From: Gibbula magus
Lineage: Eukaryota; Mollusca; Gastropoda; Trochida; Trochidae
Reading direction: 5' to 3'
Length of the DNA stretch: 64,000 bases
Assembly: GCA_936450465.1 (NCBI GenBank)
Contig: OW388296.1
Location: 17,216,526 to 17,280,525 of the forward strand
Shown piece after piece: positions 12,391-24,039 of this stretch. Every line of letters starts with the position of its first letter. Positions within the stretch are counted from its first letter, which is position 1. A program made the translations under genes and the position numbers. The notes under the pieces are model-generated. The model was given only the letters and a program-made list of their open reading frames with translations. It ran no database searches and was not told the DNA's origin.

Positions 12391-12546
12391 AATAGAATCT
12401 CACCCTCGTGTCTTCTGATATCAAATATATCAACACTCGTTGATAAAAGTGAAAATATTCTCGGCAAGCCTCGGATATTTGTAACTTTAATCAACTCGTG
12501 TTGATATATTTGATATCAGAAGACACTTGGGTGAGATTCTCTATAT
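12391..12546. repeat. Long hairpin palindrome
   Basis: The arms 12391-12444 and 12490-12546 are imperfect inverted repeats including GATATCAAATATATCAACA and its complement. The loop holds CTCGGCAAGCCTCGG. It is one of several similar palindromes in the window and is probably a foldback MITE. Confidence 0.7.
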
Positions 12547-12625
12547 ATTTTCAGCAGCCAATGCACTATTGTCCCAATCTCAACAAGTGGTTGCCACTGA
12601 CATGGCAATGCCCCCGCCGAAAAAA

Positions 12626-14139
12626 AAAAATAGAGCCATGGGCTCTGTAGCTCATCAGGATTTCATTGATTTACTATCTAAAGTTGAATAGTTTAAGTTA
12701 TTTAAGTTATTGTTTACAAGCAAAAGATAGGTTCTTAGATCATGACCACTGTGACCCCATTTGGGGTCACGGGGTCACATAATCTACAATTTAGAATCCC
12801 CATTGGCCAAGGAGTCTGCACACAACTTTTCAGCTCTCTAGACTTTTTAGAACTGGAGAAGAAGATGAAAATAGGTTTTTAAGGATGTGTCCCCTGTGAC
12901 CCCATTTGGGGTCACGGGGTCACGAAATCTACAATTTAGAATCCCCATTGGCCAAGGAGTCTGCACACAACTTTTCAGCTCTCTAGACCTTTTGGAACTG
13001 GAGAAGAAGATGAAAATAGGTTTTTAAGGATGTGACCCCATTTGGGGTCATGGGGTCACAAAATCTACAATTTAGAATCCCCATTGGCCAAGGAGTCTGC
13101 ACACAACTTTTCAGCTCTCTAGACCTTTTGGAACTGGAGAAGAAGATGAAAATAGGTTTTTAAGGATGTGCCCCCTGTGACCCCATTTGGGGTCATGGGG
13201 TCATGGGGTCACGAAATCTACAATTTAGAATCCCCATTGGCCAAGGAGTCTGCACACAACTTTTCAGCTCTCTAGACCTTTTGGAACTGAAGAAGAAGAT
13301 GAAAATAGGTTTTTAAGGATGTGACCCCTGTGACCCCATTTGGGGTCATGGGGTCGCGAAATCTACAATTTAGAATCCCCATTGGCCAAGGAGTCTGCAC
13401 ACAACTTTTCAGCTCTCTAGACCTTTTGGAACTGAAGAAGAAGATGAAAATAGGTTTTTAAGGATGTGACCCCTGTGACCCCATTTGGGGTCATGGGGTC
13501 GCGAAATCTACAATTTAGAATCCCCATTGGCCAAGGAGTCTGCACACAACTTTTCAGCTCTCTAGACCTTTTGGAACTGAAGAAGAAGATGAAAATAGGT
13601 TTATAAGGATGTGACCCCTGTGACCCCATTTGGGGTCATGGGGTCGCGAAATCTACAATTTAGAATCCCCATTGGCCAAGGAGTCTGCACACAATTTTTG
13701 AGCTCTCTAGACCTTTTGGAACTGAAGAAGAAGATGAAAATAGGTTTATAAGGATGTGACCCCTGTGACCCCATTTGGGGTCATGGGGTCGCGAAATCTA
13801 CAATTTAGAATCCCCATTGGCCAAGGAGTCTGCACACAACTTTTCAGCTCTCTAGACCTTTTGGAACTGGAGAAGAAGATGAAAATAGGTTTTTAAGGAT
13901 GTGACCCCTGTGACCCCATTTGGGGTCACGGGGTCACGAAATCTACAATTTAGAATCCCCATTGGCCAAGGAGTCTGCACACAACTTTTCAGCTCTGTGG
14001 AATCATTGGTTCTGGAGAAGAAGTCGAAAAAGCGAAAAGTTTACGGATGGACGGATGGACGGATGGACGGATGGACGGACGCCGGACAACATGCCATGCC
14101 ATAAGCCCATCGGGCCTTTCAGGCCTGATGAGCTAAAAA
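12626..14139 (-). mobile_element. Pearl/HINE-like non-autonomous element C
   Basis: Same family as elements A and B, inverted. It runs from TAGAGCCATGGGCTCTGTAGCTC to the GGCCTTTCAGGCC hairpin and GATGAGCTA. The landmark GTCTGCACA recurs at 12814, 12959, 13095, 13248, 13393, 13538, 13683, 13828 and 13973, so the dominant period is exactly 145 bp, with one short and one long unit. An (ACGG)n-type tract is at about 14040-14085. Confidence 0.75.
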
Positions 14140-14460
14140 TGAAACAAGGTCAACCAATAGTCACCCCTTGTAGGCTGGAACCAAAATTGAAGACACTGGG
14201 TGCAACGGTTAATGAGATATTGCGTTTGCAAGAGGCTGAAAACCGGTCAAAGTGCCGTGGTGACCTTGAAAATAAGTCCACGGTCACCTAATTTGACTGG
14301 TGTCTGCATAGTCGCCCATTGTAGGCTGGTACCAAAATTGAAGACACTCCGTGCAACGGTTTATGAGACATCGCGTTAACAAGAAATGTGATGGACATGC
14401 GTACCTACATACACGGCTGAATACAGTCCCCTGTTCTGTGTTGCGGTGGGGGGACAATTA
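14140..14460. repeat. Two tandem units of a second repeat family
   Basis: TGTAGGCTGG...ACCAAAATTGAAGACACT...GTGCAACGGTT occurs at about 14169 and again at about 14322, a period near 153 bp. It ends in a G-rich stretch, GCGGTGGGGGGACAA. It looks like the remnant of another array-bearing element next to element C. Confidence 0.5.
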
Positions 14461-14774
14461 AATCCAATTGAATGTAACTCGTTTCTTGTTCGTCAATCTG
14501 ATTTCTACCCCACAGATGTCAATCAGAGGCCTTCTTAGATATGGCATTGATTGTGGTGTTTCGTATGTCAATTCCAGCATTGTCACTGATTGGCTGGAGT
14601 AAAACGTGACCTGGGATAACCTCTATGGTGCAGTATTCAGATCAGAAACAGCGAGGTATGAGTGTTTCACGTTCGATCTGATTCAAATGAGATTGTTGTT
14701 GTCCATAATCGCTTATCACTGCATCTGTCTGTGTAAAAATTTTAACGAACCTGTAGAGGTTCTAGATTATTTGA

Positions 14775-14979
14775 GTAATATCCTCCGTAAGGTACCTTTG
14801 CAATTCAATCTCCAATTGAAAATAACACGACAGTTGTAAATATTCCACGACATATTTAAAATAAAAAACCTACCTAACGACGAATCATTCCCGCTCAGCC
14901 GATCACACGCCCCCTATGCAATAGCAAGGGAAGGGACGAAACTCGTGACGGCTTACCCAAACCGCTTCACTTTCAAACC
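14775..14979. repeat. DIRS inverted terminal repeat, downstream copy
   Basis: Nearly the reverse complement of 20313-20499. Shared blocks include CCGTAAGGTACCTTTGCAA, TATTCCACGACATATTTAAA and CGATCACACGCCCCCTATGC. It contains a small insertion relative to the other copy near 14940-14965. Confidence 0.85.
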
Positions 14980-15032
14980 AAACTAGAGATTTAGACAGAA
15001 TGAAAGGGGTGGGATACAATGAAACAGGAGGT

Positions 15033-15125
15033 GTACCTTACGGAAGATATTACTCAAATAATCTAGAACCTCTACAGGTTCGTTCAATTATTTTTCATAA
15101 TATCTTCCGTAAGGTACCTTTGCAA
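15033..15125. repeat. DIRS internal complementary region
   Basis: 15033-15084 is the reverse complement of 14744-14796 with one or two mismatches. 15085-15125 is the reverse complement of about 20470-20509. Having both outer ends represented head to head in one internal block is the hallmark internal complementary region of DIRS elements, believed to template circle formation. Confidence 0.75.
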
Positions 15126-15170
15126 GCAGACTACCAAAGAAAAGACAATGGTAGCGGCATTCGGTCTAAC

Positions 15171-16386
15171 AAAAATAGAGCCATGGGCTCTGTAGCTCAT
15201 CAGAATTTATTGATTTATTATCTAAGGTTGAATATCTAAGTTATCTCAAGTAATACATTGTTAACAACTAAAATAATATGAGTTTTAGATCATGACCCCT
15301 GTGACCCACATTTGGAGTCACAGGGTCACCAATCCTACAATTAAGAATCACCTTTGACCAAAGAATCTCTACACAACATTCACCTTGCTAGAGCTTTACA
15401 TATAAACTGGAGAAGATGAAAATAGGTTTTTGGGTCATGACCCGTGACCTAGATTGGGGTCACAGGGTCAAAAAATCTACAATTTAGAATCCCCATTGGT
15501 CAAGGAGTCTGCACATAAAATTTCAGCTCTGTGGAGTTATTGGTTCTGGAGAAGAAGATGAAAATAGGTTTTTTAGCATGTGACCCCTGTGATCCCATTT
15601 GGTGTCATGGGGTCACGAAATCTACAATTTAGAATCCCCATTGGCCAAGGAGTCTGCACACTACTTTTCAGCTCTCTAGACCTTTTGGAACTGGAGAAGA
15701 ATATGAAAATAGGTTTTAAAACATGTGACCCCTGTGACCCCATTTGAGGTCATGGGGGGTCACGAAATCTACAATTTAGAATCCCCATTGGCCAAGGAGT
15801 CTGCACACAACTTTTCAGCTCTCTAGACCTTTTGGAACTGGAGAAGAAGATGAAATTAGGTTTTTAAACATGTGACCCCTGTGACCCCATTTGGGGTCAT
15901 GGGGTCACGAAATCTACAATTTAGAATCCCCATTAGGCAAGGAATCTGCACACAACTTTTCAGCTCTCTAGACCTTTTGGAACTGGAGAAGAAGATGAAA
16001 ATAGGTTTTTAAGGATGTGACCCCTGTGACCCCATGGGGTCACAGGGTCACAAAATCTACAATTTAGAATCCCCATTGGCCAAGGAGTCTGCACACAACT
16101 TTTCAGCTCTCTAGACCTTTTGGAACTGGAGAAGAAGATGAAAATAGGTTTTTTAGGATGTGACCCCTGTGACCCCATTTGGGGTCACGGGATCACGAAA
16201 TCTACAATTTAGAATCCCAATTGGCCAAGGAGTCTGCACATAAAATCTCAGCTCTGTGGAGTTATTGGTTCTGGAGAAGAAGTCAAAAAGGGAAAAGTTT
16301 ACGGACGGATTGATGGACGGACGGACGGACGGACGCCATGCCATGCCATAAGCCCATCTGGCCTTTCAGGCCAGATGAGCTAAAAA
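15171..16386 (-). mobile_element. Pearl/HINE-like non-autonomous element D, nested in DIRS
   Basis: Runs from TAGAGCCATGGGCTCTGTAGCTC (15176 on) to GGCCTTTCAGGCCAGATGAGCTA (ends 16382), in the same orientation as C and E. It has about seven or eight array units, an (ACGG)n tract at 16300-16335 and the terminal hairpin. It sits between the DIRS internal complementary region and the recombinase 3' region, so it inserted after the DIRS element. Confidence 0.72.
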
Positions 16387-16532
16387 GGTAAAAAACCTGG
16401 CTAAGAGCAGATTTACCCACCAGCATAAGCGTGACGAAAGGCACAGCAGGTGAGCGAGGTTGCAGGGTAATGGGGTCGAAGTACAGACCAAGCTGAACAC
16501 AGCGATTACAGTTATTTTTTAGCCGAAAAATA

Positions 16533-16564
16533 CCCCCCCCCTCCCCCCCCCCCCCCTTTTTTTT
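16533..16564. repeat. Poly-C/poly-T low-complexity run
   Basis: A run of C broken by a single T and followed by eight T. It lies in the DIRS 3' non-coding part and is a likely sequencing or assembly weak spot. Confidence 0.9.
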
Positions 16565-16825
16565 GGAAAAGGAGTTAGCGGGGAGAAAAATATACCCTCT
16601 AATAGAAATCCACCAAAAACGGCAGAAAACCACTGACTTGACAGTGCAGTACGTGAGGTGTCAAGTGACCTCCACCGAAATTAGGTGTGATTGAACGTGC
16701 ATGGGTAAAACCCGACTTTGTCGGTAGTGTGAGGCCCAAACCGTGAAAACTAAAATAACCCACAACCACAGAAAAAACGTTGAAAATTGTTAACGATAAA
16801 AAAGCGAGAATTCATTCCACCAGAA

Positions 16826-17263
16826 CTAAGAACTCTGACCAAACTGAGCACGCTCCCTGGAGTGCTTGTCGAGTTGGTAGTGCTTGATGAACGTACTCGG
16901 TCGGCTCCAAATTGCCGCTGAGCAGATCTCTTCGATGGGCAGAGCTGCGGCGAACGCCTTAGACGTTGCTACTGCTCTAATGGAATGAGCCCTCAAGCCT
17001 TCAGGCGGGGACCTTCCCGTGTGAACGTAGGCCATGTAAATGGTGGAAACCAACCATCTGGAAATCGTTTGTTTGCTGGCTGGCAAACCTGCTCTTCCAC
17101 CACCATAGCAGCAGAACAGCTGTTTATCCTTGCGGATGTCCTTCGTACGCTTGATGAACAATCTCAGTGACTTGCGAACATCAAGCACATGTGCATGAGA
17201 ACTCACTGAGGCGCTAGCCGAGGTGGCTTGACGGTGGACTGGAAGCTCAATGGGAGCTGTCAC
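16826..17263 (-). pseudogene. DIRS tyrosine recombinase, C-terminal fragment
   Basis: An open frame of 145 residues ending in a stop. It contains the tyrosine-recombinase HxxR box (HSIR, residues 93-96), then EEICSAAIWSRPSTFIKHY with the candidate nucleophile Y129. This spacing and the WSRPSTFIKHYQLD context are characteristic of DIRS recombinases, which insert the circular DNA intermediate. The N-terminal region with the first catalytic arginine is not convincingly present, so it is most likely inactive. Confidence 0.75.
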
Positions 17264-17649
17264 ATGAGAGTTGTGGTCGACCTTGGGACGCTATGACTCC
17301 GGTAGCCTAATGTTGACTCTGTCCTTGTGGAAGACAGTCAGCTCGGGATGGAGTGACAAGAACTGTCTCGTAACTCTCTGCATGAGTCCAAAGACTCGCC
17401 AGGGCTTGCTGAACGGGTCTCATTCTCAGACGAGCCCGCCAGACAACATCTAGCGTCGCCGCCATAATCCCCAACAACTGTAGCCATTGACGTGCCGACA
17501 GTCTGGGTCTCTCGAGAAACTGAAGAGCAGCTCTCTGAACATTGGCGATGCGATGCTGAGCCAGGGAGACAATCCCCTGCTCCGTGTTGAACCTGGCTCT
17601 GGGTCTGGGGACAGTTCTGACTTCTTGAGATTGATAACCCAGCCAAGCC

Positions 17650-18325
17650 TGATCAGCGTATCCAGTATGAAGCGAGTAACTTCCTGGTTGAGCACCTGAG
17701 ACAAACTCTGATCAGCCAGTCGTCCAGGTACGGGTGGCAAAATCTGCCCCGTGCCCTGGCAACCTGTGCTGGAATCAACATCAGTTTGGTGAATACCCTC
17801 GGCGCCGTAGAGATGCCAAAGGAAAGCACTCGAAACTGGTAACATTTCCCGTCGAAGGAGAACCTGAGGAACTTCCTGAACTCAGGGGGCATAGGAACGT
17901 GCAGATATGCGTCCTTTAGGTCTATCGAAGATAGCCACTCCCCTGTTCTCACAGATGAGATCACTGAACGCAGTGTCTCCATCTTGAACGACGATACTAC
18001 AATCAACCTGAATCCCCCGTCCTTCTGGGTTACAATGAAATACGTCGAGTAATAACCCGCGTTTTCCTAGGAGCTCGGTTCGAAGTATGCTGGCCTTCTC
18101 CTGAGATGCCAGCACCGGTGTATGCCTGACACCCGAGAAGGAGGGGGGACCATGCTTCCACTGGGGGAGATGGCCATCCCTGAGTGTGGACAGGACCCAG
18201 GGATTTGACATAGCCTTCTCCCACTCGTGAAGAAACAGACTCAGTCGGCCACCAACAGGAATATGCGGCAAAAGGCAATAGGTACCGGCCCCTGGCAGTG
18301 TCTCTACTGCAGGGGGCGGGACCAC
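17650..18325 (-). pseudogene. DIRS reverse transcriptase, frameshifted
   Basis: Overlapping frames together hold the RT core: PVGGRLSLFLHEWEKA upstream, SSIDLKDAYLHV (motif A, near 17915), FGISTAPRVFTK, and the catalytic YLDDW at about 17716-17730. The reading frame shifts around 18000 and again just after the YLDD box. A continuation with NLKKSEL and a connection-domain-like stretch can be followed in other frames to about 17340. No convincing RNase H follows. The match to the DIRS/Ngaro RT type is from motif recognition. Confidence 0.72.
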
Positions 18326-18343
18326 CTGGGGTACCCTGACGGC

Positions 18344-19762
18344 CTATTGGGAAGTCTTTTGCCTGGTGGCCCGAAACTGCGAGTTTTTTCCCCTGCCTTT
18401 GTTGCCCTTCTTGCTTTTGCTCTGCTGAAACATGGGCGTCTTCCATGATTCAGTATTCTGAGCCGGCGCATCAGAGTAAGCATTGGCAAGGACAGAGGGG
18501 CGTTTCATGGACAACTTAGGTTGCTTCTCATACAAGGTTTTGGTTTCCTTGATGAAAGCCACTGCGTCAGCCGCCTCCTCTACCTGCTTGGCGTTCAGGA
18601 AGAGGGAGCCCCCCATCCTGAACGGAAGTGCTAGTAGTGCAGATTGGGTGTAGGCCGGATATTTCGAGCACGACAACCAGAGCCTGCGCAGGCCCATAAC
18701 TGCGCACATGGCCTGGGAGGCACAGCTCCTGATGCTGCTCCTCGCCAGGAAACCATGGATTTCCGTCAGCTGCGCCGGGAGTGAGGGCTGAGAGCTCTGA
18801 TACTGCTCCTCAAAGGAACGGTAAGCAGCCTTAAGCGTGAGACCCGAAAGGCGGCAGCCGCCAGCCCTTCTTGGACTGAGCCAAGGTGGGGTTAGACCCC
18901 GCAAGGGTGACGGAAGCATACACACACTTGTCCACCTCTGGAACACCAAAGAAATCCTCCTCCCCATAGGGTACTTCTTATTCAGTTTGGGTAAATTGAA
19001 CTTGGTACAAGTACCCGACAGGAGAGGATCGATCATCTCGGCGACCAGAGACGGCAGTACGCGGAGCCGAATCTGAGACATCTTCGCTGCAGCTAAGGCA
19101 TCACCCGGAAGGCGGAACTCAGACGAGTCCGACGACTCAACAGGGAGGACTGTTTGTGGGATAGCCTGTGCAAGCTTCTCCCGAAACTCCTTCATGGATT
19201 TGGCAAACGTGGGAGCTTCGTTGTAATCGACCTCCATGTCGTCCTCATCCTGGAGATCAGAATCCTTGAAGACTTGGAGAATTGGATCCTGATCAACAGG
19301 AGTCGCCTGGCGCTCCACAATGTTTGCCCCATCCACATCCTGTCCAGTCACCGCACCCCGGTTCCTAGACTCGACCGAAGGGGTCACCTGAGTGAACCTG
19401 CGAACCCTGGGGTCAGAGTTCTTCTGCCGCTTCCCAACCTCTGCATTAAAGGAAGAGGTTGACGGTTTCGAAGACTCTTTACTCTTAGACTTACTCTTAG
19501 AAGGCGAGATAAGCCCCGCAATATCCTGCCCCTGCTCAAGAGCCTGTCTGAAAAACACGAAGTCTTTCTTCCTGGTCTTCTGTGTCTTCGGTGAAAAGCC
19601 CAGGCAAATAGGACAGGCGTCTTCGTCATGTGGAGACTGGGAGAGGCATTGCAGACACCATTTGTGTGAGTCTGCCGGGGGTAGTGAAGAATCGCACCCC
19701 TCACAGAAAGTGAGTGTCTGTAAAACAGACACACAGAATCGTAGAGGGGTGTGCGTGTACAT
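18344..19762 (-). pseudogene. DIRS Gag-like protein
   Basis: An open frame of 472 residues. An N-terminal cysteine/histidine cluster (C20, C23, H33, C36, C39, C50, C53) is followed by a Ser/Lys-rich low-complexity stretch, an acidic segment and a helical C-terminal half. This is the usual layout of DIRS ORF1. The frame is intact, but its partners are broken, so it is marked as part of a degenerate element. The start is uncertain; the first ATG gives MYTHTPLRF. Confidence 0.65.
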
Positions 19763-20312
19763 ATATATAGATGTGTAATATTGAATGATATAACATAAAA
19801 ATATGACTAACCAATCGCAAAGGTGTAAAGAAAAAACTAAACGGCCGCGAAAATAGGATATATATATATATATATATATATAATAAATTATATATAAATA
19901 GATATACAGAAAGATGTAAGCTAAACCTCACCCTAAGTGTAAAGAGGGTGAAAAAACACAATAATTTTTCCGAAGTAAAGTATGTGGACAACGGAGAAAA
20001 AATCATGTAAAATAAGCATAACATACATAAAAGCAAATATATATATATAATATAATGCGAAATACGATGAATGCGAAACGTGGAAAGAAATTACGGCGAT
20101 ATTGAAAAAACGAATATTGACCGCATGGTTAATCACACAAGGTGTGAAAAAAACGATAATTACAACATATGAGATAAAAATAAATGCGATAATAAAACGC
20201 CTTTGCGAGACTAAATTTACCACACATACATTCTCTTTCTCTGTCATTTTCTTAAGAAAAACTTTTTTGGAGAACTCTCTCTTCGAAGGAACGTGTTGCT
20301 CGCAACGACAAT

Positions 20313-20499
20313 AGTTTGAAAGTGAAGAGGAGTTACATCCCTTCCCTTGCTATTGCATAGGGGGCGTGTGATCGGCTGAGCCGGAATGGTTCGTTGTTAG
20401 GTAGGTTTTTTATTTTAAATATGTCGTGGAATATTTACAACTATCGTGTTATTTTCAATTGGAGATTGAATTGCAAAGGTACCTTACGGAAGATATTAC
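20313..20499. repeat. DIRS inverted terminal repeat, upstream copy
   Basis: Pairs with 14775-14979 in inverted orientation. It begins AGTTTGAAAGTGAAGAGG and ends GGTACCTTACGGAAGATATT. A (TA)n tract at about 19857-19882 lies between it and the Gag start. Confidence 0.85.
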
Positions 20500-20509
20500 G
20501 AAAAATAAT

Positions 20510-23500
20510 ACTATCCCTGAAATAAAGCTGGTCAGGGTTCCAGAGTGTGATGAAGGAACAGCTGGTTTGTCACATTATAATGTTCAAAATTCAATTTATG
20601 ACCTTAACAAGAAAAATTAAAACAATTGGTTTGATGTTGGATAGATTTATAACAAGCTTAAATAAACATAAGTACAGAGAAAAAAAGACAGAAATATTTG
20701 AATTAACATAGTTGAGTTACAATTATTTATTGCATTGCAACTAACAACAACACCCAATTTAATAAATGACACAAAAAATGTATAGTGTAAATCTTCAAGG
20801 CAACAAATATGAACAATATACAGCAACACAACAATATACACCAATCTTAGCCCACACAATCTACAAAGGTCATATATACACCCTAATCTGTTAAAGCTAT
20901 TGAGTCTGTTATGTGTCTAATACAAAGTTATTTTTGTCAGCACATAATGATATCAATCGCTAGAGAAATCTTTTATCTATAATTTGACACAAGATTAATA
21001 TTTTTCATATAATGACAACCCGATGTTGTTCAGTTTAAAAGACACCTACCCTCTCCATCAGCGCAGCACTGAATGTTATCTCTGAAAGGCTTATAAACAT
21101 ACAAATTATTGCCATTCATTGTGTTTATATCAGCAACCTATGACACATATAGGCCCGAAATGTATATATTCACAAAATTATTATATATTATATTAGCAAA
21201 ATACCTAGTTGAGAAAACAGCTATAAATTCAAAATCTGTATGAGCTACATAACTAAATTAACAGAGAAATAGATAACCATCAAAAACTATAATTAACCAA
21301 CTTTGTTTACATTGTGTGAGTCGCCCATAATGCCTTGCACTTGGGAATATAGACTCGAACTATACATTTACATTTAGACTGGAAAAACACCCTTACTTTA
21401 AATTAGTGTGATTTCTCTGCTTATTTGGGGTCGAAAGAATCTGCAAAAAATCATGTGTCTATCTTTCAATGAGAAGAGAGGAAATGTTCCTGTTTTTTAT
21501 CAACATACTCAATGGCTCTTCAACAGATAATAGATCTAGCTATGATTGATTGTTTCCTCTCTAGTTGTTCCAAAAAGAAAGAAAAGTGTCATTCTCTGTA
21601 ATTTGGTAATCTACATAGTGGAATGAACTTGTCAACTAGGATGGCAAAATGCTGGACATTTGTTACAAAACAAAATACAATGATAATGGATACTTTAGTG
21701 CGCCATCATCCACCCTCTCATATATGCTTAAAATGCTCTCTTTCAAATTCACAATAATATTGAGGATAATTTACAAAATTTGTGTTTTATTTTAAATACA
21801 ATAATGACATGCTTAATTTCATTCTGTCAGGACGTAATTTTATTTTTTTAATACAAATAGAAGACCAATGAAACTTATTCATATTCTTATATTATAATAA
21901 AAAACTTGTGCAGACAAACATTCTGCATGATACGTATACCCTTCCCTATTTACACATATCAAACATGGGTAGTTCTTTCAACAACAAATATTACTGTTAA
22001 ATGACTATATTGATGTAGTAACATGTACCCTGTGCACATGTTCATCTGTAAAACTTTTAATAATTTACACAAATCAAACTTGATGATGAATGTGTCCCTT
22101 GATAGCTGATAGCTGTGTTGTTAAACAAAGTCACACAAGAGGCCGTGTTAAAATATCTTATTCTCAGAAAAAAAAACTGGTCATTCATAATACTTGTCAT
22201 CCTGTTCCATAAGGATATTTGTAAGGCTCCCCTGATTGTCTACTGAAGTTTGCCTCGTAACATTACCTGCTGTTACTCACCATTTATAGCATCTATTTTG
22301 TCGATCAAATGTTGTGCTTTGAAATTTGGTGGTCACTCATTGCTCTTCTTATATGGGCACTGACAAATCACAATATTGCTTGATTTAAAGTCATTTCATT
22401 TGCTGGCTATTAATAATGATACGAGGCAAAAGCTTAGTAGACAATCAGGGGATATAGCCTTGTGGATACAAATACCATGCTGGAGCAGGATGAGTACTTG
22501 TTCCTCGTTGATTCCTAACTTCTATAAATGCCACTCTGATAAAGAGTCGACAAAATCCAATGACAATGTCATCTTTTGCACATACACAATTTTGTGTATT
22601 TATGGTAAAAACAAACATTTCCATATATAATATAATGCATAAATAACAATCATCCATAACATAACAATGGTTTTAGAATCGAACTGGTTAACATTTTGTG
22701 AAATCGCAGACAAACATTTTTTTTTTAAACTCTTGGTAGTAATTCGATACTTCTTCACAAAAACACTCTCTCGATAATCTGCTAAATATCCACTTAATCC
22801 TTGAGACATTATGGAGGTATTGAGTACCCAGATACTAGGGGTGTGACAATACATCGATGCATCACAATAGTTGGCTTGGCAATAGTACTATATCGATAGT
22901 ATATACAAAAACAATATCGCTATCGCAATAGTATATCGATACTATCGAAACTATTAAATTTCACTTAATTGTGAATGATTTACACAAGCCTCGCTGCATT
23001 TAATTCAAGATTTTTCATTTTAGAATGTCAAAAGGGAAGAACTAGAGATAGGAAATAGCAAACTGACAAATAGTCTTTTCATTTATGATTTCTTTACTGA
23101 TTTTGGTTCCATAGTCCTTACATTGATTAAACATTTCTACTAAAACCTATAAGAAATCTAGCTGATTATCCCTACCAGATACAGCATTGGCTCAAACAGA
23201 GCGGGTTTGACCCCTTACCCATACCCCTTACCCTTCACCCCCCCCCCCCCCCCCCACCCCCCCCAAAACAAATCAAGGTATTTGATATCACCAATAATCT
23301 AACCTATACCACACCTGAACATGGATACCCAAGTAACTCACATCCCTTGATGATATAGGTCATTTGCTGGAAATTATTGCTTTATCAGCTGAGAAGTAAA
23401 GGGAGATAATACAAGTTCTAGAAAACTGTCCCTTTGCCTCAAAGGTTTAGTGTAGAGAGATTCATGGGTAATTCTCACACAAAAAAAGGGTTTTGATACT

Positions 23501-24039
23501 GTGGTATTGTAAACACAACACTTGTAGAACATAAAATTGTCACTACAGCCTGAGTGCTACGATTTGTTTATCAGAATCCAGATATCATTTTTCACATTTG
23601 TCTATGATAACATAGTTAATGACGTCACGTCACCATGACAAAATGATATTGTTTTTACCCAAGGTCATTGTATGATAATTATGATAGCCTTCGTAGGTAA
23701 TAAACAGAGGTTATCAACTGCTTGAAGAAGGGTCAAATAAGACAGGTTATGTCTGTAACAACACACAAATATTCTGACACAAAACATAGATCAGCTATAT
23801 GCCATATTACTTACAAGAGTTACAATAGTTTGACTTCAAATTTGACTGTATATGTAGACTTCAGAAACGACAGCCATGAAAAACCTTTTTCATTCATACA
23901 ATATGGAATTGTTTAGACAATCAATCATATATCAAAGAAACTATTTAATTTTAAAGCAATTGATGCCACAACATCTTAAACAATCGTAAACGTAAACACT
24001 GGAGATAGGGCAAAAGTTATAAAACCTATCAATCTCATC
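20510..24039. other. AT-rich intergenic region / ASB-like gene 3' region
   Basis: No coding exon is recognised. It may include the 3'UTR of the ASB-like gene. About 22836-22960 begins TAGGGGTGTGACAATACATC and has repeated TATCGATA-type blocks, like the left end of a hAT-type MITE; I could not find its right end. A poly-C run occupies 23237-23264. About 22370-22415 resembles part of 39040-39100. Confidence 0.45.

Larger units (their letters stand above)
14744..20509 (-). mobile_element. DIRS-type tyrosine-recombinase retrotransposon, degenerate, with nested element
   Basis: On the minus strand it carries a Gag-like frame, reverse-transcriptase pieces and the C-terminal part of a tyrosine recombinase, in DIRS order. 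Inverted terminal repeats are at 20313-20499 and 14775-14979. Next to the downstream repeat is an internal complementary region (15033-15125) that matches the two outer ends joined together; it fixes the element ends near 20509 and 14744. There are no long terminal direct repeats and no DDE integrase, as expected for DIRS. Frameshifts break the polyprotein, and the RNase H part and recombinase N-terminus seem to be missing. Element D (15171-16386) is inserted in its 3' part. Confidence 0.82.

Noticed and set aside
13417..16344. Open frames in pearl-like arrays on either strand
   Set aside because: They follow the 145-bp unit and its variants and are by-products of repeat sequence, not genes.
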